A stretch of DNA of 64,000 nucleotides from Caldilineaceae bacterium (GTDB lineage Bacteria > Chloroflexota > Anaerolineae > Caldilineales > Caldilineaceae), in NCBI GenBank assembly GCA_020634755.1, contig JACKBC010000013.1, forward strand, positions 62,001 through 126,000, in the 5' to 3' direction. Below are positions 9,286-17,361 of this stretch, piece by piece. The notes below the pieces were generated by a model. It was given only the letters and a program-made list of their open reading frames with translations, was not told the origin of the DNA and did not search any database. Numbering within the stretch: position 1 is the stretch's first letter; each line of letters begins with the position of its first letter. A program made the translations under genes and the position numbers.

Positions 9286-9344
9286 GGCAAAGTCTCCTGG
9301 TCGTCTCTCTCGATGGGGCTCCTGAACATGTCTCCTGACGCAAA

Positions 9345-10616
9345 TTAACGCTGGAGAACGGTATCTGTAAATTGACCCTTATGCATAATGGTAACTTCAC
9401 TGCCATCTGCACAGAGGCCGCGCACATTCATGGTGGGCGTGCCGATCATCAAATCCAAATGAGCGTCAGATTCATTTACGCCCAAGGCGGTCAGTTCATC
9501 GTTGCTTAGTTGGGAGCCGCCTTCCACGCCGTCTGGATATGCGCTGCCAAAGGCAATGTGACAGACTGCATTTTCGTCAAAGAGCGTTTCGTGAAAGATG
9601 ACCCCGCTTTGATTGACCGGCGAGCGCACGTCCACCAAAGACGCTTCTCCCAATCGATCGGTGCCTGGAATTTCAAAGAATTGCTCTAATACATCCTGAC
9701 CAGCATCGGCCCTGTATTCAACCACTCGGCCCTGGTCAAAGCGGAAATAGGCATTTTCAAGCGTGCGTCCCAAAGGGAAACCGGGCTTGGACGTGCGTAC
9801 CCAGCCATGCGTGCGCATGCAGTGGGGTGTCGTAAAGACTTCTTCGGTGGGTATGTTCGGGAAGAAGTCAACACCCGCTGGTGTTGTAGATGAAGCCGCC
9901 ACCCACGCTGGTTTATCGGTCAAACCTACGGTGAGATCGGTGGATGGCTGGCCGTCGGCGGCTGGTGTGGGGTCCAGGTAGCGAATGGCGCGCACCTGGT
10001 TTTGGGCCATAAAATCGACCACCCGATTTAAGCGTTTGTCATGTTGCTGCCACGCTGAAATCGGGTCTGCCTGATCGGCGCGACAGGTTTGCAGAATCAC
10101 GCGCCATAGCTGTGCAACGGCAGCGCTTTCATCCAAGTGCGCAAAGACTTTCTGGGCCCATGCGGCTGTAGGAACGGCCGCCACACACCACTGGAGATGA
10201 TTGGTCATGACGGCTTGCGCATAAAATTTAAGCTTCTTCATGCGCGCCGCCCCAACCCGCCGAATCTTGGTGGGCTCCACGTCATTCATCAGATCGGGAA
10301 ATTCGGGGCCCACCAGTGAAAGTCGGCACCAGCCTTCTTCGACCATCTGCTGGTGGCGCGCCACCTCATATTCTGGGAAAAAGTCCAGATACTCTGGCGT
10401 GCTGTATGTATAGCGGCTGTGGTTTAGCTGCTCATCCAGCCAGTCCACATGCACATATTTTGCGCCGGCCTGATAAGCTGCCGCGACCACTTGCCGCACA
10501 AAATCGCGATGCGCCAGTTCGGCGGAGAGCCGCATGGCCTGTCCCGGCTGTAGATTAATGCCAATGCGAATGAGCAATTCTGCATACAGTTTTTGTTGTT
10601 CAGCCAGTGAATTCAT
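9345..10616 (-). CDS. M29-family metallo-aminopeptidase
   Basis: 423 residues, close to the usual 400-415 of thermophilic-type aminopeptidases (AmpS/AmpT/PepS). The N-terminal half reads LAEQQKLYAELLIRIGINLQPGQ and VHVDWLDEQLNHSRY. The C-terminal half has the metal-site motifs FFPNIPTEEVFTTPH (E and H ligands), LDENAVCHIAFGSAYPDGV and DAHLDLMIG, with the typical ending around VTIMHKGQF. Role: cytoplasmic removal of N-terminal amino acids from peptides using Zn/Co. First gene of the ampS-like, GNAT, ACAD minus-strand run. Confidence 0.85.
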   Translation of the reverse strand: MNSLAEQQKLYAELLIRIGINLQPGQAMRLSAELAHRDFVRQVVAAAYQAGAKYVHVDWLDEQLNHSRYTYSTPEYLDFFPEYEVARHQQMVEEGWCRLSLVGPEFPDLMNDVEPTKIRRVGAARMKKLKFYAQAVMTNHLQWCVAAVPTAAWAQKVFAHLDESAAVAQLWRVILQTCRADQADPISAWQQHDKRLNRVVDFMAQNQVRAIRYLDPTPAADGQPSTDLTVGLTDKPAWVAASSTTPAGVDFFPNIPTEEVFTTPHCMRTHGWVRTSKPGFPLGRTLENAYFRFDQGRVVEYRADAGQDVLEQFFEIPGTDRLGEASLVDVRSPVNQSGVIFHETLFDENAVCHIAFGSAYPDGVEGGSQLSNDELTALGVNESDAHLDLMIGTPTMNVRGLCADGSEVTIMHKGQFTDTVLQR

Positions 10617-10705
10617 TCATCGTCCTGTACTTGTGATATGTGCACGTCGATAGGACGATTATACGCTTTTTTGCGGTCAGGAAACAATTTGGCGCGGCGG
10701 CAGCA

Positions 10706-10984
10706 TTAAATCTTGTTTTGCAAACTGCGAAAAATCAGCGGGCTGCCGCCAACAAAGAAGGCCAGCAGCACCTTGTTCCACAAAGCCGTCGGCAAGATGA
10801 AGCGGCAAAAAGCTAAGACGATGGCCGTGCCCAGCGACACCGTAAACCACGTTTCCTCCTCGGTAATTCGCTTGCCGTGTTCTGTATTCAACAGCGCGGC
10901 ATAAATCGATGTGGCCAGGCCCAGGAGAAGATACACTTTGACATGTCTGCTTTGGATTTGGTTGTGACTTGCTACATTTTTCAT
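10706..10984 (-). CDS. Small membrane protein of unknown function
   Basis: 92 residues if started at the ATG at 10984, which has AAGGGG 8 nt upstream; a longer 112-residue frame from 11044 runs into the tandem repeat and lacks a ribosome site. Three hydrophobic stretches are visible (KVYLLLGLATSIYAALL, FTVSLGTAIVLAFCRFI, VLLAFFVGGSPLIF). Spacing, hydrophobicity and the end motif (F.(F/V)(S/G)G.P(L/M)IF) resemble the plus-strand protein at 11891-12394, so the two are probably distant paralogues. Not recognised as any named family. Confidence 0.6.
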   Translation of the reverse strand: MKNVASHNQIQSRHVKVYLLLGLATSIYAALLNTEHGKRITEEETWFTVSLGTAIVLAFCRFILPTALWNKVLLAFFVGGSPLIFRSLQNKI

Positions 10985-11015
10985 GGAAACCCCTTGATGT
11001 AATTTATTTGGCCTT

Positions 11016-11237
11016 GCAGGCAGTTGTGTGCAACACAGAGCCAAAATTCAATGCAGGCGGTTGTGTACGGCACAGAGCCAATATTCAATGCAGGCAGTTG
11101 TGTGCAACACAGAGCCAATATTCAATGCAGGCGGTTGTGTACGGCACAGAGCCAATATTCAATGCAGGCGGTTGTGTGCAACACAGAGCCAATATTCAAT
11201 GCAGGCGGTTGTGTGCAACACAGAGCCAACATTCAAG
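11016..11237. repeat. 37-bp tandem array, six copies
   Basis: Six contiguous copies (6 x 37 = 222 bp) of a unit beginning GCAGGC(G/A)GTTGTGT and continuing GCAACACAGAGCCAATATTC. Copies differ at a few positions (GCAACAC versus ACGGCAC alternate). On the opposite strand each unit reads TGGCTCTGTG...CACACAACCGCC, matching the single hairpins at 14825, 54852 and 62150. There are no spacers, so this is not a CRISPR. Because 37 is 1 modulo 3, all three plus frames are open and encode the same rotating peptide. Confidence 0.9.
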
Positions 11238-11890
11238 ATAAGAGCTGCGCGTGCGCGTCAACTGTTTGCGGCATGCTACAGCTGAAATATAGCTACATAT
11301 GCTGTAAATGCCCTGTGATTAGGACTTCAAGCTGGGCGTAAATGGGGTTTAGGGTTGATCCAAAACCGCTGTGATTTGCGCGATACTTAGGCAGGCGTAG
11401 CAGCAAATCTGGCTACTGCAAATGCCATTCCGGCGAGGCTTATGCAAACCCTGACGATTTGGACATAAGTGATGACGGTTTTTGCAAGGAAAAGTAACAC
11501 GCAATTTTCAGATGGACATATAAATGTTCGAAATGGCTAATTGATGAATGATAAGAGATAAATTTAGCATATTTTTAGCAAAAATTTAGTAGATAAAAAG
11601 TAATAATTTCTTTACTAAATGGAAATTTAAGGCCGATTTTGGCTGATCTTAAGAACAAATTTTGAACATTGGCCTAATTTAAAACTGTCACCATTGACGC
11701 AAAAAGTCGATATAAAGCGTATATTTAGCGCAAATAACAGAAGATTTTTTGTGTTTTGTAGGTTAAATTACATAACTATTAAGGGGATTGCAATTTAATT
11801 TGCTTTGTATGCGGTAATTATCAATTAATGTGTACTGCATTTTGTCTGACACTGCAATCTAACAATGCTGAATCAAAAGGAATACAGGCA
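11238..11890. other. Gene-free 650-bp gap, AT-rich in its second half
   Basis: From about 11480 to 11830 the base composition turns clearly AT-rich (runs such as AAATTTAGTAGATAAAAAG) against a GC-rich neighbourhood. No ORF is supportable. It most likely contains the promoter for the 11891-13012 genes; TATAATG-like boxes occur, but I cannot choose one. The composition suggests acquired DNA or a strongly curved regulatory region. Confidence 0.45.
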
Positions 11891-12394
11891 ATGAATAGTG
11901 ATGGAAGTGATAGAAGATATGGCGATTATGAATATGAGGGTGAGGCGCAGAACCTATATGACGGAAAGAAGGAAAGAATGATGCAGGCAAAAACTGAATC
12001 TAAATCCTTAAAAACGGCAGAATTTAGCCAGGATTTAGCGCTGTATGCAGGTTTATTTGGTTTTGGGTTAATGTATAATAGAATTGTTGGTGAACTCAAT
12101 CAGAAATATGGTCAACATGGTTATACATCTATTTTAGTTGCTTTTGGGGTTTCGGTAACATTGGCGATTTTGAGCTTGCGCGTGGGCGCTGAAAACACGC
12201 TGCGTTTAGCTACGGGCTTTGCGTTTTCTGGCCTACCCATGATCTTTGGTGACACGAGTCGCTATCTGCGCTACAAACAAGAGGTTTCTGAAATTCTTGC
12301 AAAAGCCCACAAAGCCAGAAAAGGTTTCGACAATGCCAGACAAAGCGCTGCCGGGGAAGGACAAGGATCTGAGACATATTCGCATGGCGATTGA
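11891..12394 (+). CDS. Membrane protein of unknown function, distant paralogue of the 10706-10984 protein
   Basis: 167 residues from the ATG at 11891 (AAAGGA 9-10 nt upstream); an earlier ATG at 11828 has no ribosome site. The N-terminal about 50 residues are charged and Gly/Tyr/Asp-rich (YGDYEYEGEAQNLYDG). Two to three membrane segments follow (ALYAGLFGFGLMYN, TSILVAFGVSVTLAILSL, LATGFAFSGLPMIFG), then a basic cytoplasmic tail. The last 62 bp overlap the next gene, suggesting coupled translation. Family not recognised. Confidence 0.6.
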   Translation: MNSDGSDRRYGDYEYEGEAQNLYDGKKERMMQAKTESKSLKTAEFSQDLALYAGLFGFGLMYNRIVGELNQKYGQHGYTSILVAFGVSVTLAILSLRVGAENTLRLATGFAFSGLPMIFGDTSRYLRYKQEVSEILAKAHKARKGFDNARQSAAGEGQGSETYSHGD

Positions 12395-12704
12395 TGAAGC
12401 AACCACCGTCTATAAACTGCTCTCCGCCGAGATTCAAACTGAACTCATCCCCGGGGTTATCGAGATTATTTCGGAGGCAATGTTGCTCATCATTGAACAG
12501 TTCGATATTTTGAACCAAATGCTTGACGAACCGGAATTGCCGCCTGAACCCGTAATTGAGCTAAATCGCCACCTGCGCGATATGTTGCGGCTGCTTACCA
12601 AAGAGCGCCTGCCGCCGGCGGGCAGAGTAGCCGCCATGCAGATGATTCAAGCGGCCGGCGCGCAGCTGCAAGCGTTGGTGGTTGTAAAAGAAATCCGCAC
12701 TTAA
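12333..12704 (+). CDS. Small helical protein of unknown function
   Basis: 123 residues from ATG 12333 (AAAAGG upstream). A longer in-frame start at 12246 would bury most of the upstream gene and is less likely. The sequence is acidic and predicted helical (IDEATTVYKLLSAEIQ, VIEIISEAMLLIIEQFDIL) with an AAMQMIQAAGAQLQALVVV end. There are no cysteines and no membrane segment. It overlaps the membrane-protein gene by 62 bp and is followed 11 bp later by another small gene, giving a three-gene unit. Function unknown. Confidence 0.55.
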   Translation: MPDKALPGKDKDLRHIRMAIDEATTVYKLLSAEIQTELIPGVIEIISEAMLLIIEQFDILNQMLDEPELPPEPVIELNRHLRDMLRLLTKERLPPAGRVAAMQMIQAAGAQLQALVVVKEIRT

Positions 12705-12715
12705 CCCGCACAAAA

Positions 12716-13012
12716 ATGGATTGGGCCCCAATGACAACATCGACTACAACAATGTATCCATACGAATTAGAACCTGCTGAAGTGCTTGCCGACCCACTGG
12801 CGCAAATTTGCGCCCAGTTGCGTCCCTTCCAAACGTTAGAATATGACCCCAAAACCCGAGTTGTATCTATTGTGACTGAATGGTTGGTGCCTGGCAGTGA
12901 TACTGCGCAAATGGCGCAATTGCTGGCGCGCCGTGGGGATGATGAAAAACTGACCGTGCGCCGTTTTGCCGACAATTATAAGATTTCGTTGGCGCGGCGG
13001 CTGCGCATTTAG
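12716..13012 (+). CDS. Small protein of unknown function, third gene of the 11891-13012 unit
   Basis: 98 residues if started at 12716; the ATG at 12731 is equally possible and neither has a clear ribosome site. It contains YDPKTRVVSIVTEWLVPGSDTAQMAQLLARRGDDEKLTVRRFADNYKISLARRL, which looks like a compact alpha/beta fold. Gene order and tight spacing suggest it works with the two upstream products. A toxin-antitoxin or stress role could be imagined, but nothing in the sequence shows it. Confidence 0.45.
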   Translation: MDWAPMTTSTTTMYPYELEPAEVLADPLAQICAQLRPFQTLEYDPKTRVVSIVTEWLVPGSDTAQMAQLLARRGDDEKLTVRRFADNYKISLARRLRI

Positions 13013-13078
13013 GCCATTCCAGAAAAATACGTATTCATCACATCGGCAATTTTTCCTCTATGCTTGCGTAAGTCCAAA

Positions 13079-13350
13079 ATATTCAGTCACGTTACGCAGC
13101 GCCAGCCAGCCTGCTAGAGAGAAACAGGAACGTCGGCGAGTCGACTTTCCGCCAGGCTTGCGTAACATAAGATATTCAGTCACGTTACGCAGCGCCAGCC
13201 AGCCTGCTAGAGAGAAACAGGAACGTCGGCGAGTCGACTTTCCGCCAGGCTTGCTCTGCGTCACGTTACGCAGCGCCAGCCAGCCTGCTAGAGAGAAACA
13301 GGAACGTCGGCGAATCGACTTTCCGCCAGGCTTGCGTAACATAAGATATT
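13079..13350. repeat. Three tandem copies of the about 90-bp TTACGCA-family element (family A)
   Basis: Copies at about 13079-13176, 13177-13255 (right end truncated) and 13259-13350. The unit opens TCACGTTACGCAGCGCCAGC, has CTGCTAGAGAGAAACAGGAA in the middle and closes GGCTTGCGTAACATAAGATA. The ends are imperfect inverted repeats (GTTACGCA / TTGCGTAAC). The other copies are at 15220, 39819, 43799, 43893 and 58866. The repeat is open in several frames, but no coding role is credible. Confidence 0.88.
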
Positions 13351-13362
13351 AAAGAGCGCGTG

Positions 13363-13405
13363 AATAGCCGGCTCGTCTTGTCGTATGTAAAGACGGTCGG
13401 CTATT
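13363..13405 (+). terminator. Hairpin terminator before the SH3b lipoprotein gene
   Basis: AATAGCCG and CGGCTATT outer arms with an inner GTCTT/AAGAC stem, followed by TTTTCG. It probably ends transcription of the 11891-13012 unit. Confidence 0.5.
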
Positions 13406-13472
13406 TTCGTTTGTTCGCGAACCCCAGTTTGCCGCGTGAATGCCCGCTGCAAACATCACAAAGGAAAATCAA

Positions 13473-14711
13473 ATGTGCGCTCAATTTATGTTCAATAGAT
13501 TTACTCCCTGTAGAGTATTGGCCATATGCAGCCATGATTCAAACCGTTTGTCCGTTCAGCTTGTAATGGGCTGGCTGCTCTTTACCATTGTTTTTACCAG
13601 CTTGGTCACCGGCTGCAATCGAACAATGGCGCAAGAAGCCCCTATGCCGGCGCTCCCCGAAACCGGTGCTAGCGATCCAGCTGACTCCGATGCAGACCAA
13701 TCGGCCGGCGACAATATGCACGTTCAGATACAGGTCGAAGTGAATTCAAATGGTGAGGGTAAAGCCAATGCGGCCGGTTGGGCAAATGGCTCCGGCAATG
13801 CAAAGGTGCGTGTGGAAGCCTCCGGCCCTGAGGATTCGGTGGCCAAAGCTTATGCCGGTGGCGGCGGTGATGCCCAGGCCGAGGTCGAGACCAATGGGCC
13901 GGGTGTGGCTTTGGCCGAAATTATTAGTGATGAACAATCTGCGCTGCCTGCTCCCGCCCTTTTTCGCAGCACAGCGCCCAAGCCAACGCTTGAGCCCACG
14001 GAATCGGACATGCAAAAATATAGCACGCAGGCGAATCCATCGCCCCAAGCCAAAGTAGTCAGCGAACTGGTAAATTTGCGGCAAGGGCCAGGTGTTACCT
14101 ACCCAATTATCGGGCAGGCATCCTTGGGTCAAGAATTTATGCTGGTTGCCACCACCGCGACGCGCGACTGGTGGAAGATCTGCTGCTATCAAACGCAAAC
14201 TGCTTGGATTGTCAACGACTATGTAGAAATTACCGGCAATACACAAACCTTGGACAATATAATGTATTTATCACCGCCGGCCCCCGCTACAGCAGTCCCG
14301 TCGCCCACCCCCACAGTTGTGGAGCAGCCGGCGCCGGCGCCCAATTACGATTTTGACCTGGTACTCAGCGAGCAATTTGCCGAATCAATTACGCCGCGCA
14401 TCTTTCTTTATGTATATGAAGGTGACTTCCCCAAAGAGGGCTACAGTCTACATGTTGTGAAAGATGGCGTCCAGCTGCCCGTAACCCTCTACTCGTTTGG
14501 CGGGCAACCTAGTTACACTTGGCCATTGCCCATTGAAAGGCAGCGTTTGCAAAACCTGAAATTTGAATTTCCCGGCGTTCCCATTGCTGGCACATGGGTG
14601 GTGAGCTTAACCGACCGCGGCGGTAACATTGTGGGGCCGCCGGCCACCTTTGTGATGCAGCCGGATGATCCGCGTCAGGAAATGTATGTACGGTACCAAA
14701 AGGTACGATAG
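13473..14711 (+). CDS. SH3b-domain lipoprotein
   Basis: 412 residues from ATG 13473 (AAAGGA 8 nt upstream; an earlier in-frame ATG at 13440 lacks one). A long N-region ends in the membrane segment WLLFTIVFTSLVTGC, a lipobox with the acylated Cys near residue 46. A Gly/Ala/Asn-rich stretch rich in VEVNSNGEG- and VRVEASGPE-like short repeats follows. Then comes an SH3b domain (about 190-255: ELVNLRQGPGVTYPIIGQASLG ... WIVNDYVEI) with two adjacent Cys (KICCYQ). A Pro-rich linker leads to a C-terminal beta domain with TWVVSLTDRGGNIVGPPATF. Role inferred: cell-surface protein binding peptidoglycan or other envelope glycans. The C-terminal domain is not recognised. Confidence 0.72.
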   Translation: MCAQFMFNRFTPCRVLAICSHDSNRLSVQLVMGWLLFTIVFTSLVTGCNRTMAQEAPMPALPETGASDPADSDADQSAGDNMHVQIQVEVNSNGEGKANAAGWANGSGNAKVRVEASGPEDSVAKAYAGGGGDAQAEVETNGPGVALAEIISDEQSALPAPALFRSTAPKPTLEPTESDMQKYSTQANPSPQAKVVSELVNLRQGPGVTYPIIGQASLGQEFMLVATTATRDWWKICCYQTQTAWIVNDYVEITGNTQTLDNIMYLSPPAPATAVPSPTPTVVEQPAPAPNYDFDLVLSEQFAESITPRIFLYVYEGDFPKEGYSLHVVKDGVQLPVTLYSFGGQPSYTWPLPIERQRLQNLKFEFPGVPIAGTWVVSLTDRGGNIVGPPATFVMQPDDPRQEMYVRYQKVR

Positions 14712-14824
14712 CCAAGACCGGCGCGGCCACCAGCGCGCCAGGGCAAAGCGGCATGGCTAACCCGACTACTTTGGGCCCTGGTGCTCTGGCTTCACAAGAG
14801 ATTGTGTAAGGCATTTCGTTCAAC

Positions 14825-14853
14825 GATGGCTCTGTGCTGCCACAACCACCATC
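14825..14853. repeat. 37-bp-family hairpin, single copy
   Basis: GATGGCTCTGTGCTGC then CACAACCACCATC forms a stem from GATGG/CCATC plus TGTG/CACA. It matches the reverse complement of the tandem array unit at 11016-11237 and is directly followed by the 146-bp element. The rest of the 14712-14866 gap shows only a short decayed palindrome. Confidence 0.6.
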
Positions 14854-14866
14854 ATATAAGTGTGGG

Positions 14867-15012
14867 GTGTGCATAATGCGCTGCTCGAGTGGAAATGGTT
14901 CGTGACCCACGTGCGACGCACGACCCGCCCAGGCGGCTGCATTACGGCTGTTCTGCTGGGCAGTGCCACGCACACTAGCCCGCCTTTACTCGACTGAAAT
15001 ATGTATGCAAAC
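14867..15012. repeat. 146-bp inverted-repeat element, copy 1
   Basis: It begins GTGTGCATAA, ends TATGCAAAC and carries CGAGTGG near the left end and CTCGACTGAA near the right end. It contains GTGCGACGCAC, itself a palindrome. A second copy of the same length (146 bp) lies at 55879-56024, with high identity along its whole length. There is no ORF. MITE-like; the mobilising transposase is unknown. Confidence 0.75.
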
Positions 15013-15063
15013 CTCTCATATAAGTCCTTATAGAGAATGAAACGGTTCTCATAAGGAGTGAAT

Positions 15064-15092
15064 TTGACAAGACCGCTCCTTCTGCCTATAAT
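15064..15092 (+). promoter_or_regulatory. Consensus sigma-70 promoter of the tRNA-Lys gene
   Basis: TTGACA (15064-15069), 17-bp spacer, TATAAT (15087-15092): a perfect match to both hexamers. The expected transcription start is near 15099, about 7 nt before the mature tRNA. Confidence 0.9.
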
Positions 15093-15105
15093 CAACAGCG
15101 GTCTT

Positions 15106-15178
15106 GGCCCACTAGCTCAATTGGCAGAGCAAGTGACTCTTAATCACTGGGTTCGGGGTTCGAGTCCCTGGTGGGTCA
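15106..15178 (+). tRNA. tRNA-Lys (anticodon CTT)
   Basis: 73 nt folding as a canonical cloverleaf. The acceptor GGCCCAC pairs with GTGGGTC (one G-U), the D stem is GCTC/GAGC, the anticodon stem AGTGA/TCACT encloses CTCTTAA (anticodon CTT, reads AAG), and the T arm is CGGGG-TTCGAGT-CCCTG. CCA is not encoded (CACA follows). A consensus promoter precedes it and a strong terminator follows, so it is a single-gene transcript. Confidence 0.95.
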
Positions 15179-15182
15179 CACA

Positions 15183-15216
15183 TGAGCAACTACAAATCAT
15201 GTAGTTGCTCATTTTT
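15183..15216 (+). terminator. Rho-independent terminator of tRNA-Lys
   Basis: TGAGCAACTAC, loop AAATCAT, GTAGTTGCTCA, then five Ts: an 11-bp perfect stem starting 5 nt after the tRNA. Confidence 0.92.
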
Positions 15217-15219
15217 ATA

Positions 15220-15306
15220 TCTTATGTTACGCAAGCCTGGAGGAAAGTTGGCTCGCCGATGTTCCTGTTTCTCTCTAGCAGACTGGCTGTCGCTGCGTAA
15301 CGTGAG
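15220..15306. repeat. Family A element (about 88 bp), reverse orientation
   Basis: Starts CTTATGTTACGCAAGCCTGG, has TTCCTGTTTCTCTCTAGCAG inside and ends GTCGCTGCGTAACGTGAG. It is the reverse complement of the units at 13079-13350 and lies immediately after the tRNA terminator. Confidence 0.85.
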
Positions 15307-15318
15307 TTTATATTGCCA

Positions 15319-15398
15319 CGATTTACGCAGCGCCCCTGGACCGCAGGGGAGAAAGGCATGGCTGGCCAAGCCACTTTTAGGCTAAAGGTTGCGTAAGT
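15319..15398. repeat. Short TTACGCA-ended element (family A-short)
   Basis: The ends GATTTACGCAGCGCC and TTGCGTAAGTC are near-perfect inverted repeats of the family-A termini, but the interior is unrelated to the full-length family-A interior. Sister copies are at 31256, 44181, 46162, 48782, 58777 and 62085. Confidence 0.7.
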
Positions 15399-15425
15399 CC
15401 TCATTCATGTAAAGGTGACTCATAC

Positions 15426-16424
15426 ATGAACATTGCACCCATTGCAACAGAGAATCAATCCGTTACGTTGGAAACCTTTTGCACCCTGTCGGCCCAAGAG
15501 ATGGGGGAGCAGATCTTTGGCACCGCTTCTGAAACCAGCGTCTGGCTGGCGCTTGAGTATCCATTCCCGTGGGGCAACAAAGCTCTGCCTGAAAGCGCCC
15601 TGGCCGACCCGGTCAAACAGCAGTTGCGCGCATGGGAAGGCGAAATTCCCGGCGCGCGCATCCAATTGATTAAGCAGCGTTCCTTGCCTTTGCGCCGCGC
15701 CACCGTGGATACGATTCCAGGCCAATCCATTGCATTTTTTGTCTCAATAGCGCAGGAGATACATTCAGTCACCTATCGATTTGAATTAGAAAGCTATCAG
15801 GATCTGCTGGACGTCAATCTACCCGCACTTGTTGCGCAGTGGGGCAATAATTTGCATAGCGCAGCTGAACCCGCAGCGATAGACAGCCCCTCCAGTGCTC
15901 AACTGCACGCTGAGCCCCTTTTTCTCATCTGCACCAATGGCAAACGGGATCGCTGCTGCGCCAAATGGGGGCTGCCGGTTTATCAGTCCATGGCCGATTA
16001 TGCCGGCCAATGCGTCTGGCAGACCACCCACACCGGTGGGCACCGTTTTGCCGCAACGCTGGTCTGCTTGCCAGAAGGCGTAATGTATGGCTGGGTGACG
16101 CCAGACGATGCCCAGCCGCTGATCGACGCACATCGCGCGCAGCAAATCTATCGGCTGGATCGCTACCGAGGACGTTCGTGCCATCGACAGCCGGCACAGG
16201 CCGCCGATTATTATCTGCGCACACAGACAAACGCACTTGGGCTACATGATCATGCTCTGGCAGGCATCAATCCTATGGCGGACAACCGTTGGCGAATTGC
16301 GTTTCGCAATGCCCATACGGGCGCTTTGCACGGCGTTGGGCTGGAGAGCCGCCGCACCACTGTACCCTTTTGGGGCAGTTGCGTCAAAGCGCCGGCGTAT
16401 ATCAACCAATACTATGAAATTTGA
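15426..16424 (+). CDS. Sucrase/ferredoxin-like family protein (thioredoxin-like fold)
   Basis: 332 residues. The core signature is FLICTNGKRDRCCAKWGLPVY (about 158-178) followed by WQTTHTGGHRFAATLVCLPEG and MYGWVTPDDA. This is the pattern of the sucrase/ferredoxin-like family, which resembles the [2Fe-2S] thioredoxin-like ferredoxins. Of the usual cysteines C-x8-C-C is visible, so an iron-sulfur cluster is plausible but not certain. The N-terminal about 100 residues (EYPFPWGNKAL) fit the family. AAAGGTG precedes the ATG. It stands 50 bp before the SDR gene but seems functionally separate. Molecular role unknown in the family; a redox role is inferred. Confidence 0.75.
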   Translation: MNIAPIATENQSVTLETFCTLSAQEMGEQIFGTASETSVWLALEYPFPWGNKALPESALADPVKQQLRAWEGEIPGARIQLIKQRSLPLRRATVDTIPGQSIAFFVSIAQEIHSVTYRFELESYQDLLDVNLPALVAQWGNNLHSAAEPAAIDSPSSAQLHAEPLFLICTNGKRDRCCAKWGLPVYQSMADYAGQCVWQTTHTGGHRFAATLVCLPEGVMYGWVTPDDAQPLIDAHRAQQIYRLDRYRGRSCHRQPAQAADYYLRTQTNALGLHDHALAGINPMADNRWRIAFRNAHTGALHGVGLESRRTTVPFWGSCVKAPAYINQYYEI

Positions 16425-16475
16425 GGGAATTTAAGCCTCACAATCGCGTAATCAGCAACCAGCCTGGAGTTTTCC

Positions 16476-17312
16476 ATGCCTTCTCTCTTCTCTAATCAAG
16501 TCGTTGTCATCACCGGCGCCGGGCGCGGAATCGGCGCCGCCGCGGCCCGCATTTTTGCCCAAGAGGGGGCGCAAGTCGTGGTCAATGACCTCAGTGCAGA
16601 ACCGGCCGCGGAGACCGTGGACGCCATCCGCAACGCCGGCGGTGACGCGATTGCCTTTCCCGGCAGCGTGACCGAGCCGACCTTTGCCGAGCAACTGTTG
16701 CAAGCCGCCGTGGATGCTTATGGGAAGATCAATGTGCTGGTCAACAACGCCGGCTACACGTGGGACGGCATGCTGCATAAAATGAGTGATGAGCAGTGGC
16801 AGGCCATTTTAGACGTCCATTTGACCGCGCCTTTTCGGCTGGTGCGGGCTGCTGCACCCCACATGCGCGAAGTTGCCAAGGCTGAAATAGCCGCCCACGG
16901 CCAACCGCTGGAGCCCCGTTGTATTGTCAACGTTTCCTCTACCTCCGGGCTGCATGGCAACATTGGGCAGATCAACTACGCCGCGGGCAAAATGGGCATT
17001 GTCGGCGTGACCAAAACCATTGCCAAAGAGTGGGGCGCCTTTGGCATCCGCTGCAACGCCGTGGCTTTTGGCTATATTGATACCCGCTTGACCCAGGCCA
17101 AAGAAAAAGGCGAGACCATTGACGTCAATGGCCAGGCCGTGGCGCTGGGCATTCCCAGCACCGCGCTTGGTGATGACAAAACTCGCTTTATTCCGCTGCA
17201 ACGCGCCGGCTCGCCGGCAGAAGCCGCCGGCGGCATTATCTTAATGGCTTCGCCCTACGCCTCTTATATTACCGGCCACACGCTGGAAGTGACCGGCGGG
17301 TCGGGCATATAG
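16476..17312 (+). CDS. Short-chain dehydrogenase/reductase, FabG-like
   Basis: 278 residues. The Rossmann nucleotide motif is VVVITGAGRGIGAAAARIF (residues about 8-26), NNAG lies near 90, the catalytic Ser is in NVSSTSG and Tyr/Lys in NYAAGKMG, and the C-terminus is TGHTLEVTGGSGI. It is similar in length to 3-oxoacyl-(ACP/CoA) reductases, with an extra insertion around RCNAVAFGYIDTRLTQAKEKGETIDVNG. A TGGAG box precedes the ATG. It is first in a tight plus-strand run with thiolase and MaoC genes, so it probably oxidises or reduces a 3-hydroxyacyl-CoA (NAD(P)(H)-dependent) in beta-oxidation or hydroxyalkanoate-type metabolism. Confidence 0.82.
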   Translation: MPSLFSNQVVVITGAGRGIGAAAARIFAQEGAQVVVNDLSAEPAAETVDAIRNAGGDAIAFPGSVTEPTFAEQLLQAAVDAYGKINVLVNNAGYTWDGMLHKMSDEQWQAILDVHLTAPFRLVRAAAPHMREVAKAEIAAHGQPLEPRCIVNVSSTSGLHGNIGQINYAAGKMGIVGVTKTIAKEWGAFGIRCNAVAFGYIDTRLTQAKEKGETIDVNGQAVALGIPSTALGDDKTRFIPLQRAGSPAEAAGGIILMASPYASYITGHTLEVTGGSGI

Positions 17313-17361
17313 CCAAGGGAATTCGAGGCCGGCGCATGATAGCGCCCAAATCGTACACGTC

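Noticed and set aside
11016..11237. Possible CRISPR array
   Set aside because: The 37-bp units are directly adjacent with no spacers, units vary internally, and no cas gene is in the window.
13079..13350. Possible CRISPR or coding repeat
   Set aside because: Units of about 90 bp abut each other, recur singly elsewhere in both orientations and have inverted ends; the open frames are composition accidents.
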